A stretch of 64,000 bases of DNA from JABDMH01 sp964428345 (GCA_964428345.1 CAYRYD010000029.1:1-64000), one strand, 5' to 3'. Counted from the stretch's first letter, positions 41,832-51,168 are shown. Numbers and translations are program-made. The notes: generated from the letters alone by a model not told the origin.

Positions 41832-43787
41832 ATGCAAAGATCTACTCACTACCTTTTAGTGCCCGTCTGGCTGGCACTTGCCGCTTCCGTTGCGGGTCAG
41901 AAGATTGCAGAATTTTCTGTCGATGCCGGATCATATGAACGTTTGAATTCGGTGGTTTCTGCGGTGATCGACGGACTACCTCTGGAACTGGAGAAGTTCG
42001 ACCTGGAGCTTCGTGAACTGGCCGGCGGTCATGCGGTACCTGTACCCTCGCAGATGGAGGGCGGATTGCAGACCAGGTTGTACTGGATACTCAATGGGCA
42101 TACCCTTCCTCATACGGTGCGGACGTATGAGTTGTGGCAGTTGCCGAGGCAAAATAAACCAGACGCGATGGAGATCAGGGACGATGGCGCTTCCTTCACG
42201 GTTGAAAGAGGGGATAAACCGGTGCTTTCTTACCGGTATGGAAAAGCTTCTTTACCTGCCGGAGTAGCTGAAGCCTTCAGCAGGGGTGGTTTTATTCATC
42301 CGCTTTGGTCTCCCTCCGGCGAAGAGCTGACCCGGATTCAACCTCCGGATCACTACCATCATTACGGGATCTGGAATCCATGGACTCATACGGAGTTTGA
42401 AGGCAGGGAAGTTGATTTTTGGAATCTTGGCCGTAAGCAGGGTACCGTACGGGTCAACGGGAAGCCTACCCGGGTGGCCGGAGATGTCTTTGCTACCATC
42501 TCAACGATACACCAGCATGTGGTTTTTCCGGACAGTCAGCAGGTGAATGAAAAAATAGCCCTGGATGAAAAATGGCAGATGCAGGTTTGGAATGCCGACC
42601 CTGCTGCCAGTACCTGGGTGGTCGATGTGATTTCTACCCTGACCTGCGCCACCGAAAGTCCACTGACGTTAAAGGAATACCGTTATCAGGGTTTCGGTTA
42701 CCGGGCAAAAGCGGAGTGGAATGATGAAAACACAATGTTATTGACTTCGGAAGGATTCAACAAGGAAAATGCCAACGCAACCAGGGCCAGATGGTGTGAT
42801 GTACGGGGACCATCCGTTGCCGGAAAATCCGGCATCTTGTTTATGACCCATCCTGCCAATTACAATTTTCCCGAATTGCTGCGAATCTGGCCGACCGGCA
42901 GCAATAAGGGGGTGGAAAATGTCTTCATCAATTTTAATCCGACCCAGGACCGGGACTGGACTCTGGAGCCAGGCCGGTCGTATACCTTGAAATACCGGAT
43001 GCTGATTTACGATGGAGATATTTCAAAGCAGAAGGCTGACCTGATTTGGAAGGATTATGCCCATCCTGCGAAGGTCACTACCACCCTGCCGAATAATCTG
43101 CGCGGTAAGAAAGTGCTGGTATATACCCGGAATGGAGAAGGATATGTCCATAACAATATTGCCAGCAGCGTAGCAGCCTTGAAAAAGCTGGGAGCTGAGC
43201 ACGGATTTATGGTCGATGCCACCGACAGTGCGTCCATTTTTACCTCACCGGCTTTGATGGAATATGATGCCATTGTATTTTCCAATACTAATAATGAGGG
43301 ATTTGAAACAGAACGCCAGAAAGTCGCCTTTCAAAGGTTCATCCGGAGTGGTAAAGGATTTGTGGGAATTCATTCAGCCAGCGGCTCGGAACGAAACTGG
43401 CCCTGGTACTGGAAATTAATCGGTGGTAAATTCCTGCGACATCCGCCTATTCAGAAATTTGAGGTGGAAGTGATTGACCGCAGTCATCCGTCCACTAATT
43501 TTCTTCCGGAGATCTGGATGAGGGAGGATGAATGCTATTTTCTACAGCAGCTGAATCCGTCCAATCATGTCTTGCTGGCCGCCCGGTTACCCAATCTTGT
43601 CGATGAACAAAAGACTTCCTATCCGGGTAATACTTTCGGAGAATTGATGCCCCTTGCCTGGTGTCATGAATTTGATGGAGGTCGTCAGTGGTACACCGCC
43701 CTTGGTCACTCTATCGAGCATTACCAGGATCCTGAATTCCTAAAGCATATCCTGGGTGGCATCGAATGGGTTTGCAGTAAGGATTAA
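41832..43787 (+). CDS. Fusion of PmoA-like (DUF6807) and ThuA-like domains
   Basis: 651 residues from the ATG at 41832, which gives a signal peptide (MQRSTHYLLVPVWLALAASVAGQ); a TTG at 41811 is also in frame. N-terminal domain (about 25-400) of the methane-oxygenase-PmoA-like group: DHYHHYGIWNPWTHTEFEG with a His cluster, and FMTHPANYNFPELLRIWP. C-terminal ThuA-like domain (about 410-650): KVLVYTRNGEGYVHNNIASSV, FVGIHSASGSERNWPWYW and ELMPLAWCHEFDGGRQWYTALGHS. Despite the PmoA name it is not a methane enzyme. ThuA domains are linked to oxidised (3-keto) sugar metabolism. The neighbouring oxidoreductase supports a sugar role, as inference. Confidence 0.83.
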   Translation: MQRSTHYLLVPVWLALAASVAGQKIAEFSVDAGSYERLNSVVSAVIDGLPLELEKFDLELRELAGGHAVPVPSQMEGGLQTRLYWILNGHTLPHTVRTYELWQLPRQNKPDAMEIRDDGASFTVERGDKPVLSYRYGKASLPAGVAEAFSRGGFIHPLWSPSGEELTRIQPPDHYHHYGIWNPWTHTEFEGREVDFWNLGRKQGTVRVNGKPTRVAGDVFATISTIHQHVVFPDSQQVNEKIALDEKWQMQVWNADPAASTWVVDVISTLTCATESPLTLKEYRYQGFGYRAKAEWNDENTMLLTSEGFNKENANATRARWCDVRGPSVAGKSGILFMTHPANYNFPELLRIWPTGSNKGVENVFINFNPTQDRDWTLEPGRSYTLKYRMLIYDGDISKQKADLIWKDYAHPAKVTTTLPNNLRGKKVLVYTRNGEGYVHNNIASSVAALKKLGAEHGFMVDATDSASIFTSPALMEYDAIVFSNTNNEGFETERQKVAFQRFIRSGKGFVGIHSASGSERNWPWYWKLIGGKFLRHPPIQKFEVEVIDRSHPSTNFLPEIWMREDECYFLQQLNPSNHVLLAARLPNLVDEQKTSYPGNTFGELMPLAWCHEFDGGRQWYTALGHSIEHYQDPEFLKHILGGIEWVCSKD

Positions 43788-43846
43788 AATCGACAGAACT
43801 TTGGCTTCGGTGATAAAAGTTCCCCGATTTTTGTACATTTAAATCA

Positions 43847-43862
43847 TCGAAATCGATTTCGA
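43847..43862. promoter_or_regulatory. LacI-type palindromic operator candidate
   Basis: TCGAAATCGATTTCGA is a perfect 16-bp palindrome with a central CG and AAATC/GATTT arms, the shape of LacI-family sites. It lies 64 bases upstream of the Gfo/Idh/MocA start and 60 bases after the PmoA/ThuA stop. The only LacI regulator in the window is at 9184, so a distant regulator would have to act here. Confidence 0.5.
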
Positions 43863-43925
43863 AAAAAGTAGGAAATCAGGTAACTGCCTGATTAAGATTA
43901 TTTTATCCACAAAATAAAGACCAAG

Positions 43926-45326
43926 ATGAATCGTCGCGAATACTTGAAGAAATCAGCCATCAGTGCTACCGGAATGGTAGTCGCCCCCACTATCATACCA
44001 TCATCGGTATTGGGTAAAAATGCACCCAGCAATAAGATCAATATCGGACAGATTGGTTGTGGCCGGATTGCCCGGGATCACGATCTTCCCGGTACCATGC
44101 AATACGATATAGCCCGGGTGGTCGCCGTAGCCGATGTCGATATGAAAAGGACAAGAGAGGGTAAAGAACTGATCGAAAAGTATTACCGGGAAAAGAAAAA
44201 AAGCGATCAATATGTCGATGTGAAGACTTATCAGGACTATCGGGAAATGCTCCTTGACAAGGACATCGATGCGGTGATCATCAGCACTCCAGACCATTGG
44301 CATGCCCAGCCGGCGATTGAAGCTGCCCTGGCTGGGAAGGACATCTACCTGCAGAAACCAACCTCGCTCACCATTGCTGAAGGAAGAGCGTTGGCGGATG
44401 TCATCAGGCTTAAAGGAACCGTCCTTCAGGTAGGCACCCAACAGCGTTCATCCAAGCAGTTTCGCATTGCCGCAGAATTGGTCAGAAACGGTCGCATCGG
44501 TAAGTTGCATACGGTCCGGATCGGACTGCCAGGCGACCCCGCCGGTCCTGATGTGCCGGAAATGTCGGTGCCCAAAGAACTGGATTATGATATGTGGCTG
44601 GGGTCTACACCCGAAGTCTACTATACCGAGACCAGAGTGCATCCCCAGTCCGGATATTCGAGGCCAGGATGGTTGCGTTGTGAGCAGTTTGGAGCGGGCA
44701 TGATCACCGGATGGGGGCAGCATCACATCGATTCCGCCCACTGGGGTATGAATACCGAATATACCGGCCCGGAAGAGATCGAGGCGGTGGCCGAATTTCC
44801 CCGCTCGGGTCTGTGGGATGTACATGGCGATTTTATGGTCAAGGCAAAATACGACAATGATATTATGATGTTTATCAGCGGAGGTTACACCAACGGCATA
44901 CGATATGAAGGTTCAGAAGGCTGGATCTTTGTCAGCCGGGGCAACTACAGCGCCACCGCCAGCGACCCCGAGAGCAAAGCCCGGAGTGCCCGGGCACTGG
45001 ATGCCAGCGATCCGAAAATCCTCACCTCCCAGATCGGAGAAAACGAAACTCATCTGTATGTCAGTGAAGAACAACACGGCAACTGGCTGGATTGTATTCA
45101 GTCGCGTAAGGCACCTATCAGTACGGCCGAGGTTGGCCATCGTACCTGCAGTGTTTGCCTGATTAGTCATATCGCGATGAAACTTGACCGCAAATTATAC
45201 TGGGATGCGGCTAACGAACGGTTTAAAGGGGATGACGAGGCCAATGCCATGCTGACCCGGTCACAACGGGCACCCTGGGGTTATTCCAATATTAAGGAGC
45301 TGGCCATGCTGGAGGGACGAAGTTAA
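43926..45326 (+). CDS. Gfo/Idh/MocA oxidoreductase, Tat-exported
   Basis: 466 residues with a twin-arginine signal (MNRREYLKKSAISATG). The Rossmann domain follows (INIGQIGCGRIARDHDLPG) with DAVIISTPDHWHAQPAIEAALAGKDIYLQKPTSLTI, the NAD(P)-binding and sugar-binding motif of the family with its conserved lysine. The C-terminal domain contains GWGQHHIDSAHWGM. Likely oxidises a sugar or polyol in the periplasm. Its neighbour is the PmoA/ThuA fusion, and the pair may form one pathway for modified sugars. Substrate unknown. Confidence 0.88.
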   Translation: MNRREYLKKSAISATGMVVAPTIIPSSVLGKNAPSNKINIGQIGCGRIARDHDLPGTMQYDIARVVAVADVDMKRTREGKELIEKYYREKKKSDQYVDVKTYQDYREMLLDKDIDAVIISTPDHWHAQPAIEAALAGKDIYLQKPTSLTIAEGRALADVIRLKGTVLQVGTQQRSSKQFRIAAELVRNGRIGKLHTVRIGLPGDPAGPDVPEMSVPKELDYDMWLGSTPEVYYTETRVHPQSGYSRPGWLRCEQFGAGMITGWGQHHIDSAHWGMNTEYTGPEEIEAVAEFPRSGLWDVHGDFMVKAKYDNDIMMFISGGYTNGIRYEGSEGWIFVSRGNYSATASDPESKARSARALDASDPKILTSQIGENETHLYVSEEQHGNWLDCIQSRKAPISTAEVGHRTCSVCLISHIAMKLDRKLYWDAANERFKGDDEANAMLTRSQRAPWGYSNIKELAMLEGRS

Positions 45327-45402
45327 CATCGATGACCTGAATTCCACTGGCAGACTGTATATATACTGTAGCAGATAGGAATGGGGCAATTTCTGAGAAA
45401 TC

Positions 45403-45435
45403 AAGGGCTGGGAAGATCTTCCGGCCCTTTCACTT
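45403..45435 (+). terminator. Probable terminator of the Gfo/Idh gene
   Basis: Stem AAGGGC..GGAAGA/TCTTCC..GCCCTT, followed by TCACTTTTT. It lies 77 bases after the stop at 45326, between convergent genes. The T-tract is on the plus strand. Confidence 0.65.
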
Positions 45436-45440
45436 TTTGA

Positions 45441-45911
45441 TTATGGACGGATGATATGGGTATCTTTCCTGGTCGACAGTGCAAACCGGGTCTCCACTTT
45501 GCCCACATTGGGTACGGTCGACAGTTTGTTTAAGACGAATTGGTTATAATGCTCGACATCGTCTACCAAAACCTTTAGCAGAAAATCCGATTCTCCGGTC
45601 ACGTGAAAGCATTCCATGACTTCCGGATAGCGGATGACCTCATCAATAAAGGCTTCGATCGCTCCTTTTGAATGATCCTTTATGGAGATATCAACAAATG
45701 CCTGCAGTTTTCGTCCCAGTTTCCGGTGGTCTAGGATGGCAACGTATTGCTGGATGATGCCAGCCTTTTCCAGTTTCCGGATTCTTTCGAAAACCGGAGT
45801 TGTGGTCAGGTTCATTTGTTGAGAGATTTCCCGGATTGTCGTCCGGCTGTCAGTCTGCAAGATCTCGAGAATCCCATAGTCAATCTCATCGAGGTGAATG
45901 TCTGTTGGCAT
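45441..45911 (-). CDS. Lrp/AsnC-family regulator
   Basis: 156 residues. The N-terminal winged helix-turn-helix (LDEIDYGILEILQTDSRTTIREISQQMNLTTTPVFERIRKLEKAGII) is followed by an AsnC-type ligand domain (AFVDISIKDHSKGAIEAF, VTGESDFLLKVLVDDVEHY). It is divergent from 4-hydroxyphenylpyruvate dioxygenase, with an inverted repeat between. It probably controls the phenylalanine/tyrosine genes at 46-49 kb in response to an amino acid. Confidence 0.92.
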   Translation of the reverse strand: MPTDIHLDEIDYGILEILQTDSRTTIREISQQMNLTTTPVFERIRKLEKAGIIQQYVAILDHRKLGRKLQAFVDISIKDHSKGAIEAFIDEVIRYPEVMECFHVTGESDFLLKVLVDDVEHYNQFVLNKLSTVPNVGKVETRFALSTRKDTHIIRP

Positions 45912-45986
45912 AATGTTCTCTATTGCCCTTTCCAGGCGAGCGTTGATGGAATAAAAATTGATATAACATCAATAATAGAGAAAAAT

Positions 45987-46038
45987 ATTCTATTTTATAT
46001 AGAATTTATGTGTGAATTATCTATAAGACCTACCTTTG
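45987..46038 (+). promoter_or_regulatory. hppD promoter with Lrp-like inverted repeat
   Basis: ATTCTAT-TTTAT-ATAGAAT (45987-46005) is a perfect inverted repeat. It is followed by TACCTTTG (46031-46038), an exact match to the Bacteroidota -7 box TAnnTTTG, about 30 bases before the hppD ATG at 46069. The repeat sits where a -33 region or an activator site would be. The Lrp gene reads away from it. Confidence 0.6.
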
Positions 46039-46068
46039 AAGGTATACCACGATATAAAAAAGAGAGCC

Positions 46069-47196
46069 ATGATCAGGGAAAAAACCTTTCAGGACACTAC
46101 TCAGACTACCGATCTGTTTCCACTCCTGGGTATCGATTACCTGGAGTTTTATGTGGGTAACGCCAAACAGGCTGCCTATTACTACCAGTCTGCTTTTGGC
46201 TTTCAGCCCCTGGCTTACTGCGGGCTGGAGACCAGAGACCGGGAGACGGAGTCTTATGCATTGGCCCAGGGTAACATCCGGTTTGTCTTTACTTCGCCAT
46301 TGCATAGTCAAAGCGAGATTGGCCGGCACTTGGACCGGCATGGCGACGGAATCAGGGTATGTGCCTTATCGGTGGAGGACGCTACTGAGGCTTATCAAAC
46401 GGCGGTGGCAAGGGGAGCTCACTCCTTCTTCGAACCCAGGATAGAAAAGGATGAGCAGGGAAAGGTCACCAGGTCTGCAATTCGCATCTATGGTGATACC
46501 ATCCATGTTTTTGTTGAACGAAAGCATTATACAGGGGTTTTTCTGCCCGGATACCGTGCCTGGTACAGCGATTACCAGCCTCCGGAAACCGGACTTGAAT
46601 CGGTTGATCATCTGGTGGCTAATGTTGAGCAGGGGAAGATGAATGAGTGGGTGCAGTTTTACCGGGAAGTATTAGGATTTAAGCAAATCATCTCCTTCGA
46701 CGACAAGGATATATCTACCGATTACACAGCACTCATGAGCAAGGTCATGAGCAATGGAAACGGAAGGATCAAATTTCCGGTTAATGAGCCGGCCCCCGGA
46801 TTGAAAAGATCCCAGATTGAAGAGTATCTGGAATTTTATGAAGGACCCGGAGTGCAGCACATTGCTCTGATAACAGCGGATATCATCGGAACCGTCAAAT
46901 CCCTTAAAAAGAGGGGGGTTGAATTTTTGACCGTACCATCTGTTTATTATGATAACCTGGAAAAACGGGTGGGACCGATCGATGAAACCACCGGGGCACT
47001 GAAGGCATTGGGAATATTGGCAGACCGGGATGACGAGGGTTATTTGCTGCAGATCTTTACCAAACCGGTGAATCCGCGGCCGACCTTGTTTTTTGAAATC
47101 ATTCAGCGAAAAGGAGCGACCTCCTTTGGTAAGGGTAATTTTAAGGCTTTGTTTGAAGCCATCGAACGGGAGCAGGAGCGAAGGGGTACCCTCTAA
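46069..47196 (+). CDS. hppD: 4-hydroxyphenylpyruvate dioxygenase
   Basis: 375 residues from the ATG at 46069; an in-frame TTG at 46036 lies inside the -7 box and is rejected. Two vicinal-oxygen-chelate halves are present. The iron ligands lie in SVDHLVANV (His), GVQHIALIT (His) and FFEIIQRKGA (Glu) of the C-terminal half. It converts 4-hydroxyphenylpyruvate to homogentisate. It lies 186 bases upstream of the aromatic amino acid hydroxylase. Confidence 0.94.
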   Translation: MIREKTFQDTTQTTDLFPLLGIDYLEFYVGNAKQAAYYYQSAFGFQPLAYCGLETRDRETESYALAQGNIRFVFTSPLHSQSEIGRHLDRHGDGIRVCALSVEDATEAYQTAVARGAHSFFEPRIEKDEQGKVTRSAIRIYGDTIHVFVERKHYTGVFLPGYRAWYSDYQPPETGLESVDHLVANVEQGKMNEWVQFYREVLGFKQIISFDDKDISTDYTALMSKVMSNGNGRIKFPVNEPAPGLKRSQIEEYLEFYEGPGVQHIALITADIIGTVKSLKKRGVEFLTVPSVYYDNLEKRVGPIDETTGALKALGILADRDDEGYLLQIFTKPVNPRPTLFFEIIQRKGATSFGKGNFKALFEAIEREQERRGTL

Positions 47197-47382
47197 TCCG
47201 GATTTTAAGTCAACTCAAAACCATTGACCCGGAAAAAAAGCGTTCTGAGAATAAGATAACTGCCGGCAGGGATGAACAGCCTACGGTTCAACTCTCAATT
47301 TCTGATTGCTTGACCGGATCAGGTCAACAGGTACCTGGTTATCTTTGGAATCCTGTCGCCGGTTTAACACAGTGATAGAAGA

Positions 47383-49161
47383 ATGCAGATGTCCGACTTT
47401 CAAAAAGCTGGGATCGAATCAAATCCGGTCTTAGACCGGTTACCCCGTCATTTGCTCCAATATGTCAAACCTCAACATTACGAACATTATACACCGGTCG
47501 ATCAGGCAGTCTGGCGCTATGTCATGCGCAAGAATGTCGACTACCTCCGTCATGTGGCGCATGAATCCTATCTGGACGGTTTAAAACAGACCGGCATTTC
47601 TACAGAAGAGATTCCAAGTATGTACGGAATGAACCGGATCCTGCAAAAGATCGGCTGGGCGGCTGTGGCCGTAGACGGGTTGATTCCCACCGATGCTTTT
47701 ATGGAGTTTCAGGCATACAATGTACTCGTGATTGCTTCGGATATCCGGACTTTGGAAGATCTGGAATATACACCAGTACCGGATATCATCCATGAGAGCG
47801 CCGGTCATGCACCGATCATCGCCAATCCGGAATATGCTGAATTTTTGCGACGGCTCGGGCAAATCGGTTGCCGGGCGATTTCGTCGACTCAAGACCGTAT
47901 ACTGGAAAAGGCGGTAAGAAATCTGACAGAGCTAAAGACCTCCGGCAGCGCTTCCTCCTCCGCTATTAAAGCCGCTGCAGACCAGGTCAGAGTTTTGCAG
48001 CATGAGCAAACCTTATCTGAAATGTCAGCTATCCGCAATCTCCATTGGTGGAGTGTGGAATACGGCCTGATCGGTCAGCCGGATCAGTACAAAATTTATG
48101 GAGCAGGGTTGCTTTCTTCCATAGGGGAGAGTAAATGGTGCCGCTCAAACCAGGTGAAAAAACTGCCGTATACGATCGATGCTGCCCATCAACACTTCAA
48201 CTACACGGAGCCTCAGCCTCAACTTTTTGTTACTCCCGATTTCGCTCACCTGAGTTACGTGATTGAGGAATTTGCCAATAGCATGGCCTTGAGAAGGGGA
48301 GGGTTGGAAGCTGTCGAAAAGTTAATAGATTCCGGGAAACTGGGTACGATAGAACTAAGTACCGGGATCCAGATTACGGGTAACTTCTCTTCGCTTATTC
48401 CGGATGAAAGGCAAAGAGTGGCCTATTTTTCAACCCAGGGTCCCACCGCACTGGCGTATCGCGAAAAAGAGTTGATCGGCCATGGAATTCTCAATCATCC
48501 TCATGGATTTGGCAGCCCGGTAGGAAAATTAAAAGGTATCAATCTCGCCATTGAAGACATGTCTCCCCGCGATCTCGAAGCCTATCACATTTATGAAGGT
48601 CGCAACGTATACCTTGAGTTTGAGGGCCAGGTGACGGTAGAGGGGGAGGTCATTACCGGAATCCGGAATCTTCAGGGAAAGATCCTGCTGATCAGGTTCA
48701 GGAATTGCCTGGTGAAGCACCGGGACAGAATCCTGTTTTCCCCAAAAGAGGGTATCTACGATATGGCGGTGGGCAAGGAGATCGTTAGCGGATTTGCCGG
48801 TCCGGCTGATCTGAATTCCTTTGATCTGATCACCCACCAGGTATCCAGGGACCAGCCTTCCGGGAAAAAAGACCAGGAGCAAATACGAAAAGAAGAAGCC
48901 TATCAGTTGATCCGGAATCTGCGGCAAGGGAAAACGCAACCGGATTCCTGCACGGATCTGGTCGACCGGATGCTGACCGACTATCCGGAGGAATGGCTAC
49001 TTTTGCTTGAATGCCGTGAATTGCTGCAGGATGTGCCTGGTCAGGAAGCGCTGGTCAATACCGTGACGACGCATCTGGCAGAATTGTCTGAACGCCACCC
49101 CGGCAAAGCCCACCTCATCCGGGAGGGGATGACTTTTGAGAAAGTCTCTGTCAGCCAGTAG
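47383..49161 (+). CDS. Aromatic amino acid hydroxylase (phenylalanine 4-monooxygenase type)
   Basis: 592 residues, longer than the about 300 of proteobacterial enzymes but typical of the Bacteroidota form with a C-terminal extension. The iron site is the two histidines of DIIHESAGHAPI (about 133-144) and the glutamate of VIEEFANSMALRRGG (about 290-304). EIPSMYGMNRIL and GWAAVAVDGLIP are family segments. The last about 230 residues contain a beta-rich domain of unknown role. It hydroxylates phenylalanine to tyrosine using a pterin; the reductase for the pterin is not in the window. Expected to work with hppD next door. Confidence 0.9.
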   Translation: MQMSDFQKAGIESNPVLDRLPRHLLQYVKPQHYEHYTPVDQAVWRYVMRKNVDYLRHVAHESYLDGLKQTGISTEEIPSMYGMNRILQKIGWAAVAVDGLIPTDAFMEFQAYNVLVIASDIRTLEDLEYTPVPDIIHESAGHAPIIANPEYAEFLRRLGQIGCRAISSTQDRILEKAVRNLTELKTSGSASSSAIKAAADQVRVLQHEQTLSEMSAIRNLHWWSVEYGLIGQPDQYKIYGAGLLSSIGESKWCRSNQVKKLPYTIDAAHQHFNYTEPQPQLFVTPDFAHLSYVIEEFANSMALRRGGLEAVEKLIDSGKLGTIELSTGIQITGNFSSLIPDERQRVAYFSTQGPTALAYREKELIGHGILNHPHGFGSPVGKLKGINLAIEDMSPRDLEAYHIYEGRNVYLEFEGQVTVEGEVITGIRNLQGKILLIRFRNCLVKHRDRILFSPKEGIYDMAVGKEIVSGFAGPADLNSFDLITHQVSRDQPSGKKDQEQIRKEEAYQLIRNLRQGKTQPDSCTDLVDRMLTDYPEEWLLLLECRELLQDVPGQEALVNTVTTHLAELSERHPGKAHLIREGMTFEKVSVSQ

Positions 49162-49263
49162 CAGGTTCAGGTCATTCCGGGTTGTATTCGCAACGCTTTG
49201 GTGATCCCGGTCAGAGCCAAAGTCTGAAAACCTTTTTATTTTCACTCCCTATAATTACTTTGC

Positions 49264-50919
49264 ATGCGATATCATTACCCTTTGGTCATTCTTTTTTTGT
49301 TGCCAACCCTTCTACTGGCTCAGCATACCGTCGGTCTGCTTTCATACGATCCTTCCAAAGCCTTTGATGGCTATAATATGATCTATCCACACAATCAGCC
49401 CAATGTGTATCTCTTCAATAATTGCGGACAGATCGTCCATGTCTGGGAAGACACCTTCGATCTTCGTCCGGGGAATACCGCTTACCTGAGACCAGATGGT
49501 AAACTGGTTAAGACCAAACGTCTTGATGTGGTGGTCAATGACCGGATCTGGGCCGGTGGAGGCGGTGCCACCGTCGAAATCCGGGACTGGGACAACAATC
49601 TGGAGTGGAGTTTTACCCTTAATAATGATACCGCGAGGTTGCATCACGACATCGAAGTACTACCGAACGGCAATATTCTGATGATTGCCTGGGAGTTAAA
49701 GACGATGGAAGAAGCTATCGCTGCCGGACGGGATACTGCGCTACTCACCGATGGTGAACTCTGGACCGATTTCATTCTGGAGGTCGATCCGGACCTCGAT
49801 TCCATTGTCTGGGAATGGCATGTTTTTGATCATATCATACAGGACCGTGACAGCACCAGGGCCAATTTTGGGGTAGTAGCCGATCATCCGGAACTACTCA
49901 ATATCAACTTTGCACGGGATGGCAGGGCCAACTGGATGCACTCCAATGCCATTGCTTACAATGCCGATCTGGATCAGATTGTGTTAAGCAGTCCTTATCT
50001 TAACGAATTTTATGTGATCGATCATTCAACCACGAAGGCTCAGGCTGCCTCCCATGTGGGAGGCCTGGGAGGCCGGGGCGGCGATTTCATGTACCGTTGG
50101 GGAAATCCTCAGGCCTATGATCAGGGTACTGCTGAAGATCAGACCTCTTTTTTTCAGCACGATGTGCATTGGCTGGACGATTTTGCCGACCCATCCCATC
50201 CCCATTTCGGGAAGCTGGTTTTTTTCAACAATGAATTTGAACCTGGCTTATACTCAAGGGTCAGCATCATTCAGCAACCCTGGGATATGTATACCTGGTC
50301 GTACACTTTGGAGGATGGTAAATGGGGACCTGACGGGTACGATCTTAACTTCGGTCACCCCGATACCTTCCCGATGTATAGCTCCGGACTTTCCAGTGTG
50401 CAGTTACTGCCAAATAATAATTACCTGATCTGTACAGGTCGAACCGGCTACCATTTTGAACTAACTCCCGATCAGGAAGTCGTATGGGAGTATGTCACTC
50501 CGTTGAAAGGAGGGCGGATTGCATCACAGGGAGACACTTTGATGCCGGTAGACAACCAGACTTTTCGCATCAAACGTTATCCGGCCGATTATCCGGCTTT
50601 TACCGGGCGGGACCTGAGCCCTAAATTTTACCTGGAAAACAATCCGGACAGCGCTTTCTGTGACCAGATCCTGCCAGTAGAAGAGATCAGTCCGCTGGGA
50701 GAACTATCCATCTACCCAAATCCGGTTACCACGGAATTAACCATTGCGTGGAGTAACCCGGTAGTTTCGGATATCCGATTGTTTGACCTGACCGGAAGAT
50801 TGCTGAAAACGGTGGCGGATACTTTATCCCATACTTCGATGGACGTATCGGATTTGACTCCGGGGTTGTATATTTTAAAAATTGGAGAGACCGGGTTCCG
50901 GAAGGTTGTCGTGGAATGA
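49264..50919 (+). CDS. Arylsulfotransferase-like protein with T9SS sorting tail
   Basis: 551 residues. A signal peptide is followed by a propeller domain of the arylsulfotransferase (ASST) type: HDIEVLPNGNILMIAWE and SIVWEWHVFDHI, with HSNAIAYNADLDQIVLSS and QHDVHWL. A C-terminal type A sorting tail (LSIYPNPVTTELTIAW to LTPGLYILKI) directs export by the type IX secretion system to the cell surface. The substrate is unknown, and ASST-like proteins in Bacteroidota may not be sulfotransferases. It is adjacent to the aromatic hydroxylase but separated by 102 bases, so it probably has its own promoter. Confidence 0.85.
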   Translation: MRYHYPLVILFLLPTLLLAQHTVGLLSYDPSKAFDGYNMIYPHNQPNVYLFNNCGQIVHVWEDTFDLRPGNTAYLRPDGKLVKTKRLDVVVNDRIWAGGGGATVEIRDWDNNLEWSFTLNNDTARLHHDIEVLPNGNILMIAWELKTMEEAIAAGRDTALLTDGELWTDFILEVDPDLDSIVWEWHVFDHIIQDRDSTRANFGVVADHPELLNINFARDGRANWMHSNAIAYNADLDQIVLSSPYLNEFYVIDHSTTKAQAASHVGGLGGRGGDFMYRWGNPQAYDQGTAEDQTSFFQHDVHWLDDFADPSHPHFGKLVFFNNEFEPGLYSRVSIIQQPWDMYTWSYTLEDGKWGPDGYDLNFGHPDTFPMYSSGLSSVQLLPNNNYLICTGRTGYHFELTPDQEVVWEYVTPLKGGRIASQGDTLMPVDNQTFRIKRYPADYPAFTGRDLSPKFYLENNPDSAFCDQILPVEEISPLGELSIYPNPVTTELTIAWSNPVVSDIRLFDLTGRLLKTVADTLSHTSMDVSDLTPGLYILKIGETGFRKVVVE

Positions 50920-51164
50920 AGCCTTTCACCGCTAAACGGATATCAACTGATAATTCAGTAAGATCCGGTATAGGTTTGCCTGGAATCAGGTATGCTATTC
51001 GCAACCTGATTGGTGATTACGCTACAGCTGGTTGCGCAGCATGAAATCACATGAACCGGATGATGGAATCACCGCCTTCAACTTATCCTGTTGAAAGAGA
51101 TAATTACAACGAAAAAACTGTCGATTTTTAAACGGATGAAATACTTTCCGATACTTAAAATAGC
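50920..51164. other. Gap before the MITE, no gene seen
   Basis: No convincing open frame and no terminator with a T-run. Together with the MITE it makes a 513-base stretch without a conventional gene. Confidence 0.4.
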
Positions 51165-51168
51165 TAAA

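Noticed and set aside
41832..43787. Particulate methane monooxygenase subunit
   Set aside because: The PmoA name of this domain group is historical; the protein is secreted, lacks the membrane helices of PmoA and is fused to ThuA.
46036..46068. Earlier TTG start for hppD
   Set aside because: It lies within the -7 promoter box, and the ATG at 46069 gives the family's normal length.
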